NCBI GenBank assembly: GCA_026745465.1
Contig: JACYXH010000739.1
Location: 47,501-111,500 of the forward strand
Length of the DNA: 64,000 nucleotides
Reading direction: 5' to 3'
DNA from: Lota lota
Taxonomy: Eukaryota > Chordata > Actinopteri > Gadiformes > Lotidae
The notes under the pieces were generated by a model. That model had not been told where the DNA came from. It was given only the letters and a program-made list of their open reading frames with translations, and made no database searches. How positions within the stretch are numbered: position 1 is the stretch's first letter; every line of letters begins with the position of its first letter. The translations under genes were made by a program, and so were the position numbers. Below, one piece after another: positions 31,321-42,111 of this stretch.

Positions 31321-31680
31321 CTGTCCGCTGTAGCTGGACTCCCTGGCTGAGCTTTCGAGTGAAGCCGTTGTCAGCGCTCCGTTCGCGGGCACGAATTTCA
31401 CACCGTTTTGTTTCACGAATACACAGCGCCATTCTAATTTCAAGGTTTCGGACGTCTTGGTGCTCATGAATCCGTAGCTTTTCCCAACTCGTATTGGCCA
31501 GGGCCGCTCGCTGTAATCGTAGGCACGCTGGCTGCCACGCGGTGCCGTTGCTGAAAACATAGGAAGCGGGACAACCAATGGATGAGCGGGAATCACTGTC
31601 TCGAACTGGGACGTCAATGAGTTTCTCGTTTTTATTCCCGATTCTGATTCTGAGGTCTGTGTGCAATACCCGAATATCTT
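31321..31680. promoter_or_regulatory. CpG-rich patch 1
   Basis: A hand count gives about 28 CpG in 360 bp at roughly 49% GC, an observed/expected ratio near 1.3, against well under one CpG per 100 bp in ordinary parts of the window such as 42000-43000. CCAAT-type words (TATTGGCC, ACCAATGG) are present. It could be a promoter-associated CpG island, but no gene structure supports a direction. Confidence 0.3.
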
Positions 31681-31808
31681 GTACTTTGCCATTCGTTGCC
31701 GTTTCTCTCCAAAACCATTTCTAAGTTACAAGTTAACCAGTTCCAATGGTTAGATGGGACTCTGTCCTGAGATAAGCATCTCAACGGTATGTGGGATGTA
31801 CGTATATT

Positions 31809-31880
31809 GCAGCGTGTTACCAAGGCATCGTGTTACCATGGCAGTGTGTTAGCGTAGTAGCGTGTGAGCATGGCAGCTAG
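31809..31880. repeat. 16-bp minisatellite, 4.5 diverged copies
   Basis: Units at 31809, 31825, 31841, 31857 and a half unit at 31873 align to GCAGCGTGTTACCATG, with 2-5 changes each. Alignment is gap-free, so the array is old and has kept its period. Confidence 0.8.
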
Positions 31881-32760
31881 ACAATGTGATGTTGGGCCCT
31901 GTCTCGTTCAGTCGTTAAGGGCCCTAGCATGCTGTGTTTGTCAGGAGAATTAATTGAGGGATTAGAGCGAGAGTGTACTAATTCTAATTTCACACACACA
32001 AGCTCTGCTGAAGTGAGGTCTAGAACTGGCCTCCGAGGGGTATTCTTTGTAAAGTGTCATGAAAAGGGAAGGAAACTTTCTCGTTTTCCTCACTTTCCTT
32101 CATTTGACGGGTATAAATTGCTTTCATTCTCTGGGGGCTATTTACGGTGGAGGAGACCGTGTTTACTAGAAGGATTTTCCATTTAAAGAGTAATTTTTTT
32201 TTACAATGAAAGATAATTTGGTTTAGGACTTTATAGTTGAGTCTGTGTAATGATGGCTATATGAGGCTATAGATACTCCAACATTTCAATGAAGAGTTTT
32301 CCATAGGATTCTACTTCAAGTTGATACAAGAAACATAAAATAAAACCCTGTGTCTTTTGCACTCCAGATCCCTCTTGCTGTCTCTTTTCTCGGTTTGCCG
32401 GGTCCATTCTGGTCAAGGTTGTGGGGAGGAGTCTATTTCAGGTGAATAGAGAACACGCAGGATCGATTGACATCCCATATAACTCAAATAAATAGATAAA
32501 TAAATACATTAAGAACAAGCTAACAACTTTCTATTCCACTTCCCTTCAACTCAAGGGGACCAAATGACAAAGGACGATATAGCAATCGGTCGCAAAAAGA
32601 GGCGATAAACCAAAGCCCATGTTAATGAAATACACCAATCCAGGTTCCTGCCATCTATAACAAGATACGTGAAAATCGGGCAATAAACGCCCACGTAGCA
32701 TTTAGAAATGGACTTTTACGGCTGTGTTGATTGGCATGAACAGATGGCGGCGTTACTCAT

Positions 32761-33180
32761 TCATACCGTCTTATTTAACTATTCGCCGACGGAGGCAAAG
32801 GGAGGTCGTAACTGTAGTGACATCAAAACCGTTTGAAGAACGCGGGCGAACAACGCCACTTTCCCCATTCTATTCGTCTTGCCCCGCCCACCGATTCTAA
32901 CCCTGCGCCGTTGTTCGTAATGAGAACAAAACAACGCTATAAATCATCTTTAGTTGTGGGATGTTTCCAATCCGTCTACCTCCGTTTCCCCGCCATCTTT
33001 CCATTTTACGCGACGGCTCAGGATGCCAGGGTAGCCTATTGCCCCGTCGAATCGTTCATCTCCTTCTGCGGGTGGAAAGGTTACGGGCCGGCCCACAAGC
33101 TCACCGAGCCACCGCGGCTCATTGATTGCTTCGTGACACGGCTACGCTGTGTGAGACGACGCAGCTCCCTACATGTTAAG
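32761..33180. promoter_or_regulatory. CpG-island-like segment, candidate promoter region
   Basis: A hand count gives about 37 CpG in 420 bp at about 53% GC, observed/expected about 1.25, in sharp contrast to the flanks. A TATAAA-like word (GCTATAAATC) lies near 32936. An open frame of 125 codons (32833-33210, plus) overlaps it but shows no family resemblance. The simplest reading is an unmethylated regulatory region or the first exon of an unseen transcript; a GC-rich transposon remnant is an alternative. Confidence 0.35.
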
Positions 33181-33748
33181 GTGGCGAAAAGCGCAGAGTC
33201 TAAATATTAAAGGGTCATGCTTTACCAACAATTGTGATGTTGATGGGCCATTACAGGCCATTTCAAAATCGGACCTACACTGATATCACATATGGCACTG
33301 TCCAGCCATATGTCCCCCCCAGGTGGTTAAACAGGTGCCTTTTAGGGTATTACCAGTTAAGCTTGGACAACCTCCTCTTGCTTCTGGAGTCTATTTATAA
33401 AGACTGCATCTACTGGGCTGGCATTAAAATACCTCAAATCCGAGCATGATGACAGTTCATGTTGATGGTTTGTTGGAAGCAAACCATCATTTTTTTTTAC
33501 TGGTCCACGTGGTGGGATTTGAGAGAAATGCAGCCTAATCTAGTGCACTATTTATACCTTACAAATTAAGTAGGTATTAGGTGTCGCATGGCAACAACTG
33601 AGTGAGTAGCAGTGCTTTCAACTTATACATGTTCTTATGTTTTGGTGCTGATAGAATGGAAAACAACAACATAGGAAACATAATACCTACATTTATGTAT
33701 GGAACACCTTTTTTGGTTTGTTTCTGTATCTTGAGACAGGTGGTGGTC

Positions 33749-33768
33749 GGGGGGGGGGGGGGGGGGGG
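33749..33768. repeat. Poly-G tract, 20 nt
   Basis: Preceded by GGTGGTGGTC; uninterrupted G20. Confidence 0.97.
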
Positions 33769-35275
33769 CAAGGGAAATCAATGCAGGAAACAGACAACAC
33801 AAGATGTGTTCGTGTAGATAAACTTTAATAAGCAAGGGGTTTCTTCTTTTTACGATGACTTTATGGTCTTAAGTATAAACGCGGTTTTGATTTCTCAGAC
33901 GTCCTTTGCATATTGAATTAAATCATTTGAACTAGAGCCAGCACAAGTAAAAAAAAGAGGCTTCCTCCTTCAACAAGCAGTGTCATCATTTTAGGACCTC
34001 ACACAGTACTCTGTCTGACCACAAATTTAAAAGAAGTGCTTCATCTTCATTGACAATAAAGGCATTTTCCTTTTTGCTGATTTCGAATAAAATGCTGATT
34101 AAATTGCATAGCAAAAAGCTTGTTAAACAAATCTTGAAGAAAAAAAGAAAATGTCCATTCTGAGGCTTGAACTGTTGTTTGATGGCAGATAATTGAATTA
34201 TTACATTAAATTTATTATTTATATTCTGTCATCCTCTTTGGTTGAAATATATGAAATAACAGTCATAATTAGCTCAAGCAGGCAAAATAGTGTAGTAGTA
34301 TTGATTCTGTTAATAATGAATCAACACTAGTTTTGAGTTGATTGGAAACCACACGTATAGTAGCACGCATCTGTTCTCAAAACTGTATTTTCCTTTTTTA
34401 AGCTGGTTGATAAGCTAGCAAGATATTATTGCCATTGCGACTATCACTGTCAGAATCAATGTCAGAATTCATTAGAAACAGTCCCTTAAATCCATCAAAG
34501 TAGTTGTCACAAGTTCGATTTTGATATCAAGTCATCTGTAAGAGAAATCTATGACATCTGCAAATGCCAGAGCTTCTTTAACAAGACAACAAGAATCACT
34601 TTCTCACCAGTGGAGCAATTATAACCATTTGTGTATCTTGTATCACTCTTATCTTGTTTGTCGTTGTAATACTGCCATTAAAAGCTAAACAAAAAAAGCA
34701 CTGAACTGAAAAATCTTGTTTATCTGTGACAGGCTTTACTGTATATTAATTAATTGATTTTGTTGAAATTTTCTCATATCAAGTAGCAAGCTCCTCAAGA
34801 CACGTGTATACACTGTAGATACATTGTCTGTACTTATTCTTTGTAGTTTTTACTGTTGTTAAAAAAAACGTTTTTTCTACTACTGTGCTGTAGTTTGCTG
34901 TTGTGGCCCCCAAATTTCCCATCCAGGATAAATAAAGTACCAACTTATCTTATCCTAAGGAGCTGAAATGTAGGGTCTTGCTAGGTACAGTAAGGCCGTT
35001 ACTCTAAGGGCACCCTTCCTTGTGCCCTGTGTGCCAGATCATTCATGCCCTAATGAAGGAACAACCGATAGAGCGAATGAGGACATAAAAGCATGGTAGA
35101 GGACAAGAGCTCCATTGACTCTCTCCTAGAAACCTGCTTAAGCATTTAATGCCCCCCCATGTGCAATCCAAAATGCAAGGGGGCAATTGGCAAAATGAAG
35201 AAGCTTAATTTTGGGGCATTTGTTTTTTCATTGCTTCTTTGCGAGTTGTTTTGGTTTATTTATTCTTTGATCATC

Positions 35276-35292
35276 TTTTTTTTTTTTTTTTT
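35276..35292. repeat. Poly-T tract, 17 nt
   Basis: The only A/T homopolymer of 14 nt or more that I noticed in the window. Confidence 0.95.
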
Positions 35293-35639
35293 CTAGTGGC
35301 CTTTCCTCTGGTTTCTGTGTCAAAGCCAGAGTTCAAATTGAAGTGCAGGAACAGTTAGAGAACAAGAGAGAGAGGGAGAGAGGAGGAGAGAGAGCGGGAG
35401 GGAGAGGGTGGAGCTCAACATGCAAACGGTGTTATTGTCCATTACTCTCCCGTATCGACTTTCTCTCACTTCTCCCCTCCCTCTGTTTCTCTCCCTCCCT
35501 CCTCTGTCGTGTTGTTAGACATTGGCATCTATGTTTGTGTGACAGGGGTCAGGGGATAGCCTCGACCATTATGAGCGGGTGGGGGTGGGGGCGGAGTCTG
35601 TGGGTTTTGTGTCAATATGACCACAGCTCAGTACCTGCT

Positions 35640-35683
35640 CCATCACCACCCACCCACCCACCCACCCACCCACCAACACAACA
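35640..35683. repeat. (CCCA)n run
   Basis: About seven CCCA/CACC units in pyrimidine-rich context. Confidence 0.9.
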
Positions 35684-36137
35684 CACCCACCATCTCGGGA
35701 CAGTAACAGTTACCTAGGTCTCCCCATACCCCACAAAAGGGGTGCAAAGAACTCAGGCTTGTAAAGCACACTTTTCATACATGACGTTTTATGTGTCCTG
35801 AGGAGTTCAAAACGAAGGCCACATCGGTGAGAACAAGCCTTGTAGTTACCTGTAGAACACCACAAGGTCACACACACACACACACACACGCACACACACG
35901 GATGTTCCAGGGGAGGGGAGAAGCGAAGGCCGCTCGTTGAGGCTTGGCTGTTGTCGCTGAGCCGCCTCACGTCATTCCCAATGGGAAATCACAGGGTTCA
36001 GGGGAATCATCGACAATGTTGTCAGACATCCAGCGGTGTGTCAAAGGCCTTTCTGGAGCTATCTTCGTCCAAGGGTGGAAGTGGGGACCAAACAACCAGG
36101 AAACGGGTTGGCCAGGAGTGTAATTTAGATCTATTTC

Positions 36138-36336
36138 GCCATTTAGCGGACGTTTTTATCCCAGTGAATTCAGTCAAATGGAATGTAGGAGCATGGGTAG
36201 GGGATGAGGAGCTGGTGATGGTGAGGCGTCTTGCTCAACGATGACTACAGGAAGACTGTTGACATTGGATATCGAACCCGGTGCCTTTCAGCTCTGAGTC
36301 AGATACCTTAACCACTAGGCACTCCTGCCGCTCCCC
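36138..36336 (-). mobile_element. tRNA-derived SINE, minus strand, with A and B boxes
   Basis: This copy has the clearest tRNA-like promoter in the window. On the minus strand the A-box region TGCCTAGTGGTTAAGG (36306-36323) is followed by GACTCAGAGCTGAAAGGC and the B box GGGTTCGATATCC (36268-36283). The body ends in GGGATAAAAACGTCCGCTAA (36139-36160). Polymerase III promoter function is known for this class; activity of this copy is unknown. Confidence 0.88.
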
Positions 36337-36686
36337 ACCCTAATCACTACACTACCGTGGTTACGTCTGTCTTATTTCAGACGGACGTAAACCTTCACTT
36401 GCCTCTCTCGGCAACGTCACTGTTTTCATTCACAACACAGCTGTACCGGAAGTGATCCGGAAATGTTACTTGGTCTTAAGCAGGCAAATTGCCGGTGCAG
36501 GTTTCACGGAATATTGCTCCCTGTTCCCATTCACACGTGACACCATGCAGAAAGTCTTCCAGAACTTTGCAAGGTGAAAGACTGCATGTGTGAAAGGGGC
36601 TATAGACATCAATCATCAGGGATGGTACGAAACCTACCACACTGTTTCAACTTCAACAGACTCAATAACACCTTTTTTCTTTTTTT

Positions 36687-36700
36687 GGGGGGGGGGGGGG
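36687..36700. repeat. Poly-G tract, 14 nt
   Basis: G14 directly preceded by T7. Confidence 0.95.
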
Positions 36701-36993
36701 TTGTTGTTTAGCAATTCATGGCACAGTTTCATTGGCAACCTGCTTTTTATTTTATTTTATTTCTAATCAGGTTCATTGTTCTTCTCCGAGGCAAACGCCA
36801 AAAGCGCTAGCGGTGACGATATGAGAGTAGGGCAACCGTGCTGGTAATTAGAAAATAACAGTGTGTAGCACACCTAAAATGTAGGAGGGGTGGAGAGGGA
36901 GCATTTGATTTAGGTGAGCAGTAAGCACAGCAGCTTGCGTGGCTTGGGGCCCCAGTGTTGTGTTATGGGAGATGGGCTTCCATCTATCTGCAT

Positions 36994-37015
36994 GGGGGGG
37001 GGGGGGGGGGGGGGG
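36994..37015. repeat. Poly-G tract, 22 nt
   Basis: Uninterrupted G22. Confidence 0.97.
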
Positions 37016-37344
37016 CGGAATTAATGACATAATCCAACAGTTACAACTGTTCTCATTTAGAGCTTTACTGCCTAGTTTGTGGCATCTGCTTCCTCTCCGA
37101 GAAAACTCAATTTCTCTCTCTTTTGCTATATCTCTGTCTCTCGATCATGCACAAACGGTTAAACAAAATTTATAAATACAATAAAATGAATATATAGTAT
37201 TTTGTCGGGGAGCCTTAGCACTGCCAAAGGCCTGGGATTTTAAGGAGCTTGCTGATTTGCTTTTCGTAATCCCAACTGTAAGTCCTCTTGTGACTGTCAC
37301 TTTGTTGACGCTAAATGAGGAGAGAAGAGAGAGGAGGGGTTGGA

Positions 37345-37361
37345 GGGGGGGGGGGGGGGGG
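37345..37361. repeat. Poly-G tract, 17 nt
   Basis: G17 preceded by GAGGAGGGGTTGGA. Confidence 0.97.
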
Positions 37362-38319
37362 TGTAATTACTCTAAATCTTTATTTCATTTGGAGGAAATT
37401 GGCATGCATAACATTGTGACCTTGGCACCAGCTTGCCTTCTTGTTGCAGGATGCGAAATCGACCAATATTTACTCTGTCGTTAAGAGATTTAGCCATGCC
37501 CCTGCTGACTGCGAACCATGGAAAACCGCCGTCTTTAAAATGATATACTACAGTTCAAGTGTTAGGCTTAAGATCTTTAATTCTATCGTATAATTGACTC
37601 GCATCAGAGCTTCATGATGTCACCAAAGAGTGTACTGTAGAGGCGTTTTCTTACACATGCTGACAATGTTGAATACTGAACTGATATCAAACTCCAATAT
37701 ACAACATTCACTGATAAATACAAAGATGTACAGGGTGTTACCAGTAATAACACTGTATATGTAATGTCATATACATTACATATATTTTTATTTATTTCAC
37801 GTTATATAAACCCAAATGAAGAGATTCATCTGAGGGAAAGCAAGTGACTTCATTACAAAGACTCATTGCTACTATCCAATCGGGTATGAATGAACTCCCG
37901 GGTGGTTGATGTTTTGAGTAAAGCAATCGTCACACTATGAAGCCTGTGGATATTAGAGGGAAACTTAAAGAAGACAGACGGATGACATTACGAGGATAAC
38001 TAGCAAAGGCGCGCTAACAGAGACCTGATGCATCAAACAAGATGAGCGCAAACAACATGCATAAGTGTGGCGGTAAAACAGGTGTGCTTAATGTGAGCAT
38101 GTCATTCACAGAGGTAAACATGACAACCACAGCAGCAGCGATTGCTGTAAAAAAAGTTTATCTTAAGTGTGTTTCGACAAAGATGCTAATGCTGTTCACA
38201 TGCATACATAAAGTGGCTCATATCTTTTTTTCTAATTACGTACATCCTATGGACTTTGAAATACAATAGAGTACAAGCCTAAGCATGTAATATCCCCAAT
38301 GCCCCAGAACAGAGACTCT

Positions 38320-38812
<493 letters not shown>

Positions 38813-38838
38813 TTATTAGGCTACATGGTGCGTACCAC

Positions 38839-38876
38839 CCATGGAGGTATTATAAGACCTTATAATACATCCATGG
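38839..38876. other. 18-bp hairpin with 2-nt loop
   Basis: Arms 38839-38856 and 38859-38876 (CCATGGAGGTATTATAAG and its complement with one change) form a near-perfect palindrome immediately after the SINE. Confidence 0.85.
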
Positions 38877-39549
38877 TACTACCATGTCTATGGACTAGCG
38901 CAGCCGCAGATTTGAACCGGAAACACATATGACACCATCGGCAAACCCGGAAATCAATCATGCACTCTTCTTCTTTTTGTGTCATGGTGGGTGGGGCTCC
39001 TGCCCACCAGGTGACTTTTAAAGTTGGGGCCGAATTCAACAGCGCACACTACACGACTGGTCTTGTAATTTGATTGTCTTGATTGTCTTGCCTTTGTTGT
39101 TAGGTTAGGTTGGTGGTCCACACTAGGTAGACACATAGACACACTGTCCAATTATCCGTGATCTGAAAACCCGCTAAATCTCGCAGGAATAGCTGCTGGA
39201 TTTGTCGACACCTCTCTAATGAACGGGGCTGTTATTTCTACTGAAACGAATTTTACAAATGTTACAAACAAATGTGCGGCTTGACGCAGTCTGCAGACTC
39301 ATTATCGGCGAGTTTGACACCTAGTGGTTAGGGTCAGGTTCATTACCACAACCTACAATGCTGGAGTGTGGGCAAGTGGTCGGTGCTGTTGCATTGGTCT
39401 GAATCTGTGAGATAACCACACCCATTCATTTGAATATAACAAGTGGGAATAAAAGAACAAAAGTCCCTGTAAATATGTAAATGTGGAAATATGAAATAAG
39501 TAACATGAAATAATAATAAGTAGCCTTTTGGCAAACATACTTTTTAAAA

Positions 39550-39732
39550 TATCTTAATTTATTTATTGAACTCCATTGACTCAATTATATATTTATATGG
39601 ACATTTATTTATATATTTATTGCCTCATGCATTTATTTCAGTATTTATTTCAAATATGTATTTATTCCATAGGCATATATATTTATTTATTTATTTATTT
39701 ATTTATGTATTTATTTATGCATTTATCTATTT
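39550..39732. repeat. ATTT-rich low-complexity tract
   Basis: Repeated ATTTATTT units, purest at about 39680-39705, with ATGC and CATT interruptions. Confidence 0.9.
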
Positions 39733-40627
39733 ACCATTGACTTAAAGTGTACCTAATTACGAACAAGCTTACCAACTGCCCCCTCAGCCCTGTCAGAACA
39801 CAAACCCAGGATCGGCATATATGCAGAGGAAAGCGCCTTAACGCAACCTGGGTTCCAAACACTACGCAGAAATGCCATTATCCTAGCACTGTCGTATGTG
39901 CGAGAGAAATGGGTTTCATTAAACTACAGTTGAAGTTTCTACATCCGTAATGATACGGTCTCTGTGGGCCAGCCGACTCCCCCGGCCCCCGAGATTGAAC
40001 TGTCCCGTCTTAACGCAGAATGAGGAAAGAAATGAAATATTCCATTCATTTTCCCGCGGATGCATATGCAGAAGTTAATCAGATCAGATCAGAGCGAGAG
40101 AGGGAGGGGGAGGTGAAAAAGCAGAGAAGACAACTTGAAAGAGCAAACAGGATTAATCATATGCCCCACATTCCGTCGCAATCCAGCCCTCTAAATGAAG
40201 TATATTTGAATATAAATAGCGAAAATGCAGGTGCTTGAACAGCCTGGCTCATTGGCTCGCCATTGAAGTTAATAATGAACGTTATTACAAAGACCAGATG
40301 CTCCCGCTCGTAATCCTGTCTGTGATTTGATTAGCAAATTGTCAATACAAAGCCCCTGCTCCACCGGGAGAGCTGAGGAGACGAAACTAAGACCCCCCCC
40401 CCAATCACCCCAATCACTTGTACTCTCGCTGTCTGATTGCCAGCGCTCTGTTCCCTGCCACGCGACCCTCGAGTCTTACACATGAGTCAGCATGTTTGCC
40501 TTTTAACAGCCAATTTCCAAGCAAACATATGTCCCTGGTCCCGCGGTGTCCTTTCAAACATCTACAGACCGTTGGCCTAACCAGTGTGTTGGAGCAATTA
40601 TGTAACCTTGGACACATTCCATGTCCC

Positions 40628-40746
40628 CATTGGCTCCATAGCGAGCAGCTCTGGGTGTAACGCAGATGATCCGTCATTGGCTGTCTACGTCGAGTGCCCT
40701 TTGTCCATTGGCTGTCAACGTCGGCTGCCCTTTGTCATTGGCTGTC
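40628..40746 (-). promoter_or_regulatory. Cluster of inverted CCAAT boxes on a 31-bp period
   Basis: CATTGGCTGTC occurs at 40675, 40706 and 40736, within a 31-bp tandem unit (ACGTCG..TGCCCTTTGTC between copies). A fourth CCATTGGCT lies at 40627. On the minus strand each reads AGCCAATG, the core bound by NF-Y. The 30-31 bp spacing is close to three helical turns, so all sites would face the same side of the DNA. This could be regulatory or simply a short tandem duplication of a CCAAT word. Confidence 0.4.
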
Positions 40747-41269
40747 GTTAGATCAATTATGGGCCGTGAAGTTGAAAAGTCAGCAGCCTTTCAAGGCGAG
40801 AGAGAGGAAGTAACGCAATTAGCACTGCCCCCGAGATGGTGGCTCGGCAGTTAATTTCCCACCAATTAAAACAAATTGACTTTGCCCTGGTTTGATTGTC
40901 AGCTTCACAACCTTCACTGGCTCCTCTCCATGTGTGCTGCTCTTCAAAGCACAGTGCAGACGGAGAGCGGGAATCCACCATGAAAGCTTTGGGGAGGAAG
41001 AGACGCGACGGTGGTGTAGTAGATTAAAAACAGGCGAGATGGAAGAAAATCTGGTTTCACAGTCGGGGAAAGGTCTGAAGAAATGGCACCATCTAACAGA
41101 GGCTTTCAGTAGCTGTAAAAAAAAACATGAAAAACAATAGAGCCCTTGGCTACACTTAGGACACAGTGCATTAAAGGGCATCCTTCATTTGTCTTACATT
41201 TCCAAATTGTTGGGAATACAGAAGACATGGGGGGCTGGGGTGGTGGAAATGACTGGAAAAGTGGAATAT

Positions 41270-41480
41270 GACTCAGCGCGTCGGTCCGGGAAGGATGACA
41301 GCGGAGGCCTTGCTACTACGTCACGCTACGGATCATGCACACTCTTTGTCGTTCCCCGAGTGGGCCAACATAAACTACGTCCGACCCGCGGAAGGTTGAA
41401 CTGAATTGATGGCGCCTGGAGAGAGAGGGGGGGGGGGGGGGGGGTTATAGGTCAAGATTCACGACCCGCCGACACCAGAT
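41270..41480. promoter_or_regulatory. CpG-rich patch 2, with G18
   Basis: About 15 CpG fall within about 150 bp (41270-41420), including CAGCGCGTCGG, TACGTCACGCTACGG and GACCCGCGG. TACGTCA resembles a CRE/ATF site. It lies about 550 bp from the CCAAT cluster. No gene structure is visible. Confidence 0.3.
41427..41444. repeat. Poly-G tract, 18 nt
   Basis: G18 directly after GAGAGA. Confidence 0.97.
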
Positions 41481-41814
41481 CACTTCTCAGGGTGAGGGGC
41501 GGGCGGCGTGCTTTGGAATGGGCCTCGCTCCCATTAATTTGCGCTGCATCAACACGCTGAGCTTCAACAGGGGAGGAATATTGCCAACGATCCTGTAGGG
41601 TTGTAAATCTCAGGGTTGCTAAGTATGTAGCCCATTGCCCCGCCATCACCTCCTTCGCCATCCTGTTGTTCCCCAGAGAGCCGGTGCTTTATTGGAACTG
41701 ACATTGACCGACTGTACAATGTTTGGATGGAGAAGATGATGATAAGAGCAGAGGCTTTAGATTAACCTCTTTAGCCAAATATATCCATGGGGGTACCCTT
41801 TAGTTTATTTGCAT

Positions 41815-41990
41815 ATATATATATTTAGTCATTTGGCAGATCCTTTTATCTAAAAGTAACTTCAAAGTGAGGTTGAGCACATTAAAAGAGTACCATTCAA
41901 ACTGGAGTAGCTCCCAATATGCCCAAGTGCTGTACCACATTGTTTCGAAAAAGCAACTGGACAGAGTGCAGAGTAGTTTAAGGACTTAGT
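41815..41990 (-). mobile_element. SINE 3' part with extended family tail, minus strand
   Basis: The complement of GATAAAAGGATCTGCCAAAT occurs at 41834-41858. To the right, AGTGAGGTTGAG, AAGTGCTG and CAACTGGACAGAGTGCAGAG recur in the same order at 55610-55720, which shows a second dispersed copy. An AT run at its left edge may be a microsatellite grown at the tail. Confidence 0.6.
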
Positions 41991-42057
41991 TATTCTTTTA
42001 TTTATTTCTCTTTCAGTTTAAGTGCTTCCTATTTCTGCTATCGAGAAGAACATACTG

Positions 42058-42111
42058 TCATACGGTATACCACCGTATGATTAAAATACACTGAGTCATT
42101 ACTCAGTGTAT
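42058..42111. other. Two consecutive perfect hairpins
   Basis: TCATACGGT (42058-42066) pairs with 42072-42080 across a 5-nt loop. ATACACTGAGT (42086-42096) pairs with 42101-42111 across a 4-nt loop. A weaker third stem (ACCCC/GGGGT) follows at about 42124-42146. Confidence 0.8.

Larger units (their letters stand above)
29188..31808. other. Non-coding stretch, CpG-richer toward the right
   Basis: Contains GT runs (30113-30139 and 30429-30450) and G29 (30213-30241). From about 30900 CpG becomes frequent, peaking at 31321-31680 with about 28 CpG in 360 bp by hand count. The longest non-repetitive open frame of the window, 31222-31692 on the minus strand (156 codons), lies here, but resembles no family I know and is within chance length. 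Confidence 0.45.
31881..36137. other. Non-coding stretch with a CpG-island-like segment
   Basis: No supported gene. It contains the CpG-rich segment 32761-33180, G20 (33749-33768), T17 (35276-35292), a GAGAGG-rich run (35366-35410), a CCCA tetranucleotide run (35645-35675) and a CA run (35869-35899). The part from 33780 to 35270 is AT-rich with nothing recognisable. Confidence 0.45.
36337..38319. other. Anonymous non-coding stretch with three G tracts
   Basis: No gene is seen. Contains G14 (36687-36700), G22 (36994-37015), G17 (37345-37361), a spaced pair of ETS-type sites (36446-36464) and an 11-bp hairpin (37757-37783). Confidence 0.5.
38877..41426. other. Non-coding stretch with AT-rich and CCAAT-rich parts
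   Basis: No supported gene. Contains an ATTT-rich segment (39550-39732), C10 (40393-40402), the CCAAT-box cluster (40628-40746) and the CpG-rich patch that starts near 41270. Confidence 0.45.

Noticed and set aside
31222..31692. 156-codon open frame, minus strand, in the CpG-rich patch
   Set aside because: It is the longest non-repetitive frame, but by a rough stop-codon estimate a few frames this long are expected by chance in 64 kb. I recognise no domain, and overlapping frames on both strands are also open because stop codons are scarce in CpG-rich DNA.
32833..33210. 125-codon open frame, plus strand, over the CpG-island-like segment
   Set aside because: No family resemblance, no spaced Cys/His or other motif, and no convincing splice sites. 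Treated as a by-product of high GC.
36268..36323. A and B boxes suggesting a tRNA gene (also at 57945, 22995, 62028)
   Set aside because: The surrounding sequence does not fold as a complete cloverleaf with an acceptor stem, and each continues into a SINE body and tail. They are tRNA-derived SINEs.
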